26,257 bases of DNA, taken from an uncultured Lachnospiraceae bacterium (GTDB lineage: Bacteria; Bacillota; Clostridia; Lachnospirales; Lachnospiraceae). The DNA lies in the NCBI GenBank assembly GCA_910580005.1, contig CAJTXH010000027.1, positions 1 through 26,257 on the forward strand, read 5' to 3'. Shown piece after piece: positions 1 to 5,079 of the stretch. Positions within the stretch are counted from its first letter, which is position 1. Each line of letters starts with the position of its first letter. The position numbers were made by a program, and so were the translations under genes. A model generated the notes under the pieces. That model saw only the letters and a list, made by a program, of their open reading frames with translations, had not been told where the DNA came from and did no database searches.

Positions 1-46
1 TCATGGGGTTCATCATGTACAAGATGTGTGTTTACAGTTTATTTAT

Positions 47-299
47 TCATGCGTTTGTCCTGGCGTATTTTTTATGCGCCATTAATGCAAACTTCCTTAA
101 TATATTTAGTGATTTTATACTGTCTTCAAAAAATATAACATCTTTTTCCATATACAGCCTCACATTTTCATACAGTATTTTGTTTTCTGGTAAAATAGAT
201 AAAATGCATTTATAAATCCTGGTTTATTTTGTATGTTCTATCAGGTGTTACAGATGATTTAAAACTCTCAATTATATTTACTATGTTCCACAAAACCAC
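47..299 (-). pseudogene. Frameshifted C-terminal gene remnant (possibly glycosyltransferase)
   Basis: Two minus-strand frames read like continuous protein but are joined by a frameshift. The first runs from about 299 to a TAA at 210-212 (VVLWNIVNIIESFK... KINQDL). The second is open from 223 to a TGA at 47-49 (YKCILSILPENKILYENVRL... HKKYARTNA). Joining them needs one inserted base or two deleted bases near 213-220. The only ATG in the second frame is at 149-151, with no ribosome site. The charged, helical, Lys/Arg-rich tail resembles the C-terminal ends of family 2 glycosyltransferases, which would suit a locus next to polysaccharide genes, but I cannot identify it. Upstream reading runs into the end of the neighbouring secreted-protein gene, so the 5' part is missing. 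A chance open frame remains possible. Confidence 0.35.
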
Positions 300-302
300 T
301 TC

Positions 303-986
303 TCAGATATAGGAATTATAATAGTCCCCAAACCCATATAAAGCGTGTTCATATCCATCCTTTCCACTGCATTTTTTTAATGTAATGGTACTGTTTTGCG
401 TAAAATATTTCCATGCTGTTTTCTTAAAAGTAAAGAGCCGTTTACTGCCTTTGCATGATAAAGTAACTGTAATTGGTTTACCTGAAGGGTCAGACCCATT
501 TAAAGTTAAAATACCATTTTTAACAGTCCCTTCCAGCCAGTCCATCTGTGCTAAACGGAATTGGCTGTAAAAGGCCACATATTTTTTGCCATTTTTAAAA
601 ATATCCAGATGTACCTCTCTTGCATTATCAGAAAAATCACCAATAAATGCTGATTTAGCCAAGACCCTGACCTTGCACTTTAATATCTTCTTATTTACTA
701 TACATTTTAATGTCCCTGTACCTGTTTTTACAGCTTTAATATAACAATGTGGTGTTATCTTGCCAGAACTTTTTTTATGAATTTTTATATTCCCTCCTGT
801 TACGCTCCACTTAACCGTAGAATCTATTCCTTTTAATCCAATAAAAGCGTATTGCCCTTTAATAATAGTAACTGTCTTGCTTGTAAGATGGATTTTTCCA
901 GCCTGTACACGTTTTCCTGGTATCATGCTTAAATTACATAATAATAAGCAAATGCAGAGCATGCTTACAATATATTTACGTTTCAA
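303..986 (-). CDS. Secreted protein with bacterial Ig-like domain
   Basis: This 227-residue protein has a typical signal peptide: a basic start (MKRKY), a hydrophobic core (residues 5-20) and a likely cleavage after VQA at about residue 29. Residues 31-112 resemble a BIG2-type Ig-like fold (SKTVTIIKGQ, VKWSVTGG, then AVKTGTGTLKCIVNKK). The remaining part is Lys-rich and beta-rich and I do not recognise it. There is no LPxTG anchor, lipobox or second membrane segment, so it is probably released or held by wall affinity. The start codon is TTG (984-986), preceded by GGGAGG on the minus strand. A consensus promoter lies at 1040-1068. It is divergent from the PadR gene, which could regulate it. 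Its function is unknown; a role in surface adhesion or polymer binding would be a guess. Confidence 0.85.
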   Translation of the reverse strand: MKRKYIVSMLCICLLLCNLSMIPGKRVQAGKIHLTSKTVTIIKGQYAFIGLKGIDSTVKWSVTGGNIKIHKKSSGKITPHCYIKAVKTGTGTLKCIVNKKILKCKVRVLAKSAFIGDFSDNAREVHLDIFKNGKKYVAFYSQFRLAQMDWLEGTVKNGILTLNGSDPSGKPITVTLSCKGSKRLFTFKKTAWKYFTQNSTITLKKCSGKDGYEHALYGFGDYYNSYI

Positions 987-1039
987 TTTTATTTTAACCT
1001 CCCTTTACTATTTATAACAGTTTTTCCGGTTGTTTAATT

Positions 1040-1068
1040 ATTATATAATTTTTAATTATTTTTGTCAA
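1040..1068 (-). promoter_or_regulatory. Sigma-A promoter of the secreted Ig-like protein
   Basis: On the minus strand, TTGACA (1063-1068) and TATAAT (1040-1045) are separated by exactly 17 bases, a perfect match to the housekeeping consensus. It points to the TTG start at 986, leaving a leader of about 45 bases that contains the GGGAGG ribosome site. Confidence 0.85.
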
Positions 1069-1081
1069 TAATTATTTAGAT

Positions 1082-1119
1082 AAAGTAGGTATTTACTTTT
1101 TTTGAATTTATGTTATAAC
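1082..1119 (+). promoter_or_regulatory. Putative PadR promoter with overlapping operator
   Basis: An inverted repeat AAAGTA (1082-1087), six-base spacer, TACTTT (1094-1099) overlaps a weak -35 (TTTACT, 1092-1097). This is followed after 16 bases by TATAAC (1114-1119) with an extended TGT motif in front. A repressor bound to the palindrome would block this promoter, the usual autoregulation of PadR proteins. The TACT/AGTA half-sites are plausible for the family but unproven. Confidence 0.4.
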
Positions 1120-1138
1120 TATATCCAGGAGGAATATT

Positions 1139-1495
1139 ATGGCAACAAGAAACAGCTTTAAAAGTGGGTCTTGTGAGCTGGTAGTGCTACATATCCTGAA
1201 ATATTATGGTGACTGTTACGCATATCAGATTTCACAATATATTACCAGGCTTTCTGATGGGGATTTATCATTTCCTGAGGGTTCACTATATCCAGCATTT
1301 TATAAGATGATTGATAACAGATATATATCAGATTATAAAAAACAGACTGGAAGACGTCTGGTTAAAGTTTACTATCATATTGAGCCAGAAGGCGAAAAAC
1401 GTCTGGAACAGTTATTAAAGGATTATTACCAGGTCACTAAGAGTATTGAAAAAATTTTACACTTTGATTTTTCAAAACTGGAGGAAATCCAATGA
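1139..1495 (+). CDS. PadR family transcriptional regulator
   Basis: The 118-residue protein is the size of a small PadR regulator: an N-terminal winged helix-turn-helix plus a short C-terminal dimerisation helix. Family signatures are visible: LVVLHILKYYGDCYAYQI near residues 14-31, then FPEGSLYPAFYKMIDNRYI (about 45-63), the PadR 'gsLYpaL.rLe..G.i' motif, and the wing KVYYHIEPEGEKRLEQLL (about 76-93). The ribosome site AGGAGG lies nine bases upstream of the ATG. Its stop overlaps the start of the next gene (ATGA), as is common for PadR/membrane-partner pairs. It probably represses its own operon, perhaps through the palindrome at 1082-1099, and may also act on the divergent secreted-protein gene. 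The inducing signal cannot be read from the sequence. Confidence 0.9.
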   Translation: MATRNSFKSGSCELVVLHILKYYGDCYAYQISQYITRLSDGDLSFPEGSLYPAFYKMIDNRYISDYKKQTGRRLVKVYYHIEPEGEKRLEQLLKDYYQVTKSIEKILHFDFSKLEEIQ

Positions 1496-1866
1496 ATAAA
1501 AATTGCAAAAAATATTACAGGGATATTAAATCAGTTATCCCATCTGGAGGCCAGCAAGAGAGGCGTCTTATAAAAGACTATAAAATACGCATTACAGAAC
1601 TAAATGAAATGAAACCAGATATTACTTATGATGAATTGCAACAAAATTTTGGAACTCCCATAGATATAGTAACTGAATACTATGAAGGGGCAGATACTGG
1701 ATATATTATGCAAAAAATCCATATAACAAGAATTATGCGTTTTTGCATTTATTTTATATTAATATTTACTTTGGCTGGTTTCACCATTAGTGCAAGTATT
1801 AACATAAGGCTATACCAGGAAATACACCAGGGTATTGTTACACATGAAAAGACTATTATTAAATGA
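1492..1866 (+). CDS. PadR-associated small membrane protein (HAAS/DUF1700-like)
   Basis: A 124-residue protein whose start overlaps the PadR stop by four bases, implying translational coupling. Residues 1-65 are a charged helical domain with a segment (TYDELQQNFGTPIDIVTEYYEG, around 44-65) typical of the HAAS/DUF1700-like proteins encoded next to PadR regulators. One transmembrane helix follows (about 81-103, RFCIYFILIFTLAGFTISASI), then a short polar tail. In the characterised members of this group the membrane protein works with the PadR protein in signalling, but its molecular activity is poorly defined. A related Lachnospiraceae family (I recall DUF6120) may be the better name. The exact family is uncertain; the pairing and topology are clear. 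Confidence 0.7.
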   Translation: MNKNCKKYYRDIKSVIPSGGQQERRLIKDYKIRITELNEMKPDITYDELQQNFGTPIDIVTEYYEGADTGYIMQKIHITRIMRFCIYFILIFTLAGFTISASINIRLYQEIHQGIVTHEKTIIK

Positions 1867-2056
1867 GAAAGAGGCACTGCAAACGGCAGTAGATGAAAGG
1901 TATTTTAAACTGGCAGTGGGCTGGCGTAGTGGGATGCGTGCAAAAGCCATGTCTGTGGCATGCCCTTTTGGAGTGGAATATTTAGCTGGACATGGAAACC
2001 TGCTGTCTACTGGCAAAGCCCAGAATTATAACTGGAAATTTATGAAACGTACGTGA
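1867..2056 (+). ncRNA. Candidate structured RNA upstream of the polysaccharide locus
   Basis: This stretch holds no credible gene but many complementary segments. ACTGC/GCAGT form a local hairpin near 1877-1891. TGGGCT (1917-1922) pairs with AGCCCA (2017-2022), enclosing GTAG (1926-1929) with CTAC (2007-2010). CCATGTC (1948-1954) pairs with GACATGG (1989-1995). GGGATGC (from 1931) can pair with GCATGCCC (1958-1965, one bulge), which crosses the CCATGTC/GACATGG helix and would form a pseudoknot. A weak promoter, TTGTTA (1835-1840) to TATTAA (1857-1862), could start it near 1868. Its size and compactness make the widespread Firmicutes raiA RNA one hypothesis, but I could not match a consensus from memory. 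Boundaries are approximate and no terminator is evident. Confidence 0.4.
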
Positions 2057-2073
2057 AAGTAAATAAACACCAC

Positions 2074-2102
2074 TTGAAATGCTATACAGGTCATGCTATA
2101 CT
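2074..2102 (+). promoter_or_regulatory. Promoter of the polysaccharide operon
   Basis: TTGAAA (2074-2079), 17 bases, then TATACT (2097-2102) with an extended TGC motif before the -10. It lies 75 bases upstream of the first polysaccharide gene. The nine-base sequence ATGCTATAC occurs twice (2079-2087 and 2093-2101), 14 bases apart, overlapping the spacer and -10. This could be a regulator site or chance. Confidence 0.65.
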
Positions 2103-2177
2103 AAACAATATTGCCAATAATACTGATAGTAATAGAATTTATAATTAAATATGGAATTGGTATGAAAGGATAAAAAG

Positions 2178-3587
2178 ATGAATCAAAAGATAAGGACTTT
2201 ATCTAGTTATACAGCCATATTGCTTGACATAGGGGTTATACTTGCTGCATATTCTGTTGCAAATGTGCTCAGGTTTAATACAGTACAGATACATATAATG
2301 ACAAACGCTGATTATGTAGCATTACGCTGGTTTATTATACTCACATATATATCAGTACAGCTTTTTTTCAGGACTAATACAGATTTTCTGACAAGGGATA
2401 AGTTAAGAGAAGCTTATCTAGTATTAAAGCAATATATAATTGTATCTGCATGTGTAATGGCATATTTTTATCTTATGAAACTAGGTGGAGAGTATTCAAG
2501 GCTGCAGTTAGGATATTTTTTTGTAATAGCTTTAACAGGCACATATATAGAACATCTGGTTTTAAAAAAGGTATTACAACAGAAATACATGACTACATAT
2601 GCAGAAAAAATTGTACTAATATCAGATAGCCATAATATAGAAATTGTTTTAGAGGAATTAAGAAAAATTGAATATTTAAGTATAGAATATATAGCTTTAA
2701 CAGATAAAGACCTGATAGGGCAGGATATTGATAGTGTTCCTGTTATAGCTGATATGGATAATATGGAAGAAGTGATTAAAAATATTCCTGTTGATGGGGC
2801 ATTTATTTATTTACCATATAAAGCAGGTGGACATACAGAAAAAATAATGGGCTGGCTGAATGCTATGGGAATAAAGATATATTTAAATTTGCGTGAGTAT
2901 GGATATAATTTTGGACAGAAACAATTTACATCAATAGGAAAATATGGTGTTATGGTTTATTCAAACTATGAATATGAAATACGTGATATAGTAATAAAAC
3001 GTATTATGGATATATGTGGGGGGCTTGTATTATTTATATTTATGTGTATTGCACTTCCATTTGTAGCTATAGGGATAGCAATACAGTCACCAGGGCCAGT
3101 AATGTTTAAACAGACACGTATAGGAAAGAATGGAAGGCGGTTTGAGATATATAAATTCCGTTCAATGTATATGGATGCAGAAGAGAGAAAAGCCAGTCTT
3201 ATGGAAGAAAATGAGATGGGCAGTGATTTTATGTTTAAGATAAAAGACGACCCAAGAATATTTCCTGTTGGAAAGATTATAAGAAAACTTAGCATAGATG
3301 AACTTCCACAGGCTATAAATATAATAAAAGGTGATATGAGCCTTGTAGGGACGCGTCCTCCTACAGAATCAGAATTTGAAATGTATGAATCATACCATAG
3401 AAGAAGGGTCAGTATAAAACCAGGCCTGACAGGACTTTGGCAGGTAAGCGGGAGAAGCAGCATAACTGATTTTGATGAAATAGTAAAACTGGACTGTGAG
3501 TATATTGATAACTGGAATTTAAGGCAGGATTTAAAGATTATCTTAAAAACAGTATGGGTGGTATTGTTTGGGAGAGGGGCAGAATAG
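2178..3587 (+). CDS. Undecaprenyl-phosphate sugar phosphotransferase (initiating enzyme)
   Basis: A polyprenyl-phosphate hexose-1-phosphate transferase (PHPT) of 469 residues, the normal length. It transfers a sugar-1-phosphate from a nucleotide sugar to undecaprenyl phosphate at the inner membrane face, the first step of polysaccharide assembly. The N-terminal half has four hydrophobic helices (within about residues 10-130), then a Rossmann-like domain (145-265). The catalytic Bac_transf domain starts with the membrane-associated helix at about 275-300 (KRIMDICGG). It carries the hallmark motifs K326-F-R-S-M, L371-S-I-D-E-L-P-Q with the catalytic Asp-Glu pair D374-E375, G391-T-R-P-P, and PGLTGLWQVSGRS. 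The ribosome site is AAAGGA. The sugar cannot be deduced; glucose, galactose or an amino sugar are all possible. It is first in the locus. Confidence 0.93.
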   Translation: MNQKIRTLSSYTAILLDIGVILAAYSVANVLRFNTVQIHIMTNADYVALRWFIILTYISVQLFFRTNTDFLTRDKLREAYLVLKQYIIVSACVMAYFYLMKLGGEYSRLQLGYFFVIALTGTYIEHLVLKKVLQQKYMTTYAEKIVLISDSHNIEIVLEELRKIEYLSIEYIALTDKDLIGQDIDSVPVIADMDNMEEVIKNIPVDGAFIYLPYKAGGHTEKIMGWLNAMGIKIYLNLREYGYNFGQKQFTSIGKYGVMVYSNYEYEIRDIVIKRIMDICGGLVLFIFMCIALPFVAIGIAIQSPGPVMFKQTRIGKNGRRFEIYKFRSMYMDAEERKASLMEENEMGSDFMFKIKDDPRIFPVGKIIRKLSIDELPQAINIIKGDMSLVGTRPPTESEFEMYESYHRRRVSIKPGLTGLWQVSGRSSITDFDEIVKLDCEYIDNWNLRQDLKIILKTVWVVLFGRGAE

Positions 3588-3612
3588 AAATTTAAAAGAT
3601 AGGAGAAAAACA

Positions 3613-5013
3613 ATGGAAAACGATGAGGTTGTAATTGATTTAAGAGTATTAATGTGGGAGATACTTAGGAAATGGCATATAATCCTGGTTGTATGTGTTA
3701 TATTTGCCATAGCATCTGGAATGTTTGGAATGCATAGAAAAAGGGCACAAAGTGTAGAGGTGCAACCAGAAGATTTATATGAACAGCTAAAACCAGCAGA
3801 AATTGTTAAGGTTAATAATCTTGTTTCAATACAAAAAAGAATTGATGAGAAAACAGAATATGAGAAAAATTCTATTTATATGTCATTAAATGCATATGAT
3901 GTTGATGTAGCAAGAACTGATTTTATATTGGGCAAAAGCCCTGATAATAAGTATATACGCCAGATGTATATGGCATATATATTTGAAGGCGGGTTATATA
4001 ATGATATTATAAAAGAGTATACAGATGATATCAGTCTAGAGAATCTTTCAGAACTGGTCAGGATTATGCTTTCAGACAGGAAAGTAAATGTTAATGAGGA
4101 TAGTGAAGAAAATTATTATAAAGGCGATGATTTAAACAGAGTTATTTCTGTAAAGATTTTAGGAAGGGATAAAGAACAATGTGAAGAACTGCAGTCACTT
4201 TTAGTTAAAAATGTAAAGCAGTATGAGAAAGAAGTACAAAAGAAATATAATAACCATTCCATTGAGGAAGTGGCATCTAGTGTATATAAGGCTGTGGATA
4301 CAGATATATCAACTGCTAAAAGCACATATGACAGCCAGATGTATTCATTATATAATGAGTACCAGTCATTATATAATGCTTTAAGTGATACACAGATTTC
4401 ATTATTTGATGAGCTTTTAAATGAGGATGAAGAGTCTGTCGAAGAAAAGGCAGAAATTGCTACACAGCCTGCTTCTGGCGGAATTAGCTTGAAATATGTA
4501 ATAGTTGGAATTTTAGCAGGTGGGTTTCTTTCTGTAGTTGTTATAGTTTTAACCACTATGTTTAATGGAAAGATATTTGTACAAAGACAGATTACTGACA
4601 GAGGGCTTGCAAGGGTTTTTGGGACATTTGGCAAGAATAAAAATAATATTGCAAGTATTGTGCTTGGGGATGTTGGTACTGATAAAACAAGCCAACTTGA
4701 TATTATTGTTGCAAAGGTCAATGTTTATTGTAAGAAAAATGAAGTTAATGAGCTGTTTATAATAGATAACTGTATAACAGAAACAGGGAAATCACGCATG
4801 AAGAATGTGATTGATACAATACAAAGAAGTGGTATAAATTGTAAAAAGGTGACATTATCTGAAGGTGATTCAAAATATACAGAATTATGTGATAAAAATA
4901 ACATTGTTGTTATTGAGGAATTAGGAAAAGGTACATTAAAAGCATTAGAATATATGTTTATGCAGTTGAAGGATTTGGAAAGCAAGGTATGTGGGGTAAT
5001 ATGTGTACAATAG
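3613..5013 (+). CDS. Wzz-like polysaccharide co-polymerase with degenerate kinase domain
   Basis: I chose the ATG at 3613, with AGGAG just upstream, over an earlier in-frame ATG at 3568 that lies inside the previous gene. The 466-residue product has the co-polymerase layout: a transmembrane helix at about 20-42, an external region with helical, coiled-coil-like segments, a second helix at about 292-316, and a cytoplasmic domain of about 140 residues. That last part has the alternating strand/helix pattern of a bacterial tyrosine kinase (LFIIDN as the Walker A' equivalent, NNIVVIEELGKGTLKALEYM late in the fold). In place of a P-loop it has GDVGTDKTS, in which the invariant Gly before Lys is Asp. 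A Tyr-rich tail is also absent. It probably sets chain length as a non-catalytic scaffold. No active kinase is encoded nearby. Confidence 0.8.
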   Translation: MENDEVVIDLRVLMWEILRKWHIILVVCVIFAIASGMFGMHRKRAQSVEVQPEDLYEQLKPAEIVKVNNLVSIQKRIDEKTEYEKNSIYMSLNAYDVDVARTDFILGKSPDNKYIRQMYMAYIFEGGLYNDIIKEYTDDISLENLSELVRIMLSDRKVNVNEDSEENYYKGDDLNRVISVKILGRDKEQCEELQSLLVKNVKQYEKEVQKKYNNHSIEEVASSVYKAVDTDISTAKSTYDSQMYSLYNEYQSLYNALSDTQISLFDELLNEDEESVEEKAEIATQPASGGISLKYVIVGILAGGFLSVVVIVLTTMFNGKIFVQRQITDRGLARVFGTFGKNKNNIASIVLGDVGTDKTSQLDIIVAKVNVYCKKNEVNELFIIDNCITETGKSRMKNVIDTIQRSGINCKKVTLSEGDSKYTELCDKNNIVVIEELGKGTLKALEYMFMQLKDLESKVCGVICVQ

Positions 5014-5032
5014 CTGGTAAAAGGAAGATATT

Positions 5033-5059
5033 ATGCGCCAGGGTATAAAGATATTATAG
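5033..5059 (+). other. Possible 8-codon leader ORF before the fused flippase gene
   Basis: The sequence AAAGGAAG, five bases, ATG is the best ribosome site in this gap. It opens a frame encoding MRQGIKIL that ends at TAG (5057-5059). That stop abuts GAGAGGG, the only ribosome-site candidate for the gene at 5080. It could be a coupling or leader peptide, or the stub of a lost gene. It may be chance. Confidence 0.25.
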
Positions 5060-5079
5060 AGAGGGTGTAATATAGTAAC

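Noticed and set aside
3..215. Plus-strand hydrophobic frame of 70 residues
   Set aside because: It has no ribosome site and lies opposite the more protein-like minus-strand remnant; its Phe/Ser/Ile-rich composition is typical of antisense to AT-rich coding sequence.
1835..2056. Plus-strand frame of 73 residues overlapping the candidate RNA
   Set aside because: No ribosome site precedes its start, which lies inside the PadR-partner gene, and the nested complementary segments fit an RNA better than a protein.
2966..3613. Long minus-strand frame opposite the sugar phosphotransferase
   Set aside because: It is a shadow of a clearly functional gene; it has no ribosome site and no recognisable domain.
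4666..4692. Functional Walker A motif in the Wzz-like protein (GDVGTDKTS)
   Set aside because: The invariant Gly before Lys is Asp and the flanking sequence does not follow the kinase pattern, so an active ATP site is not supported.
4116..4721. Long minus-strand frame opposite the Wzz-like gene
   Set aside because: Ser/Leu/Thr-rich antisense composition and no ribosome site; the plus-strand protein is coherent.
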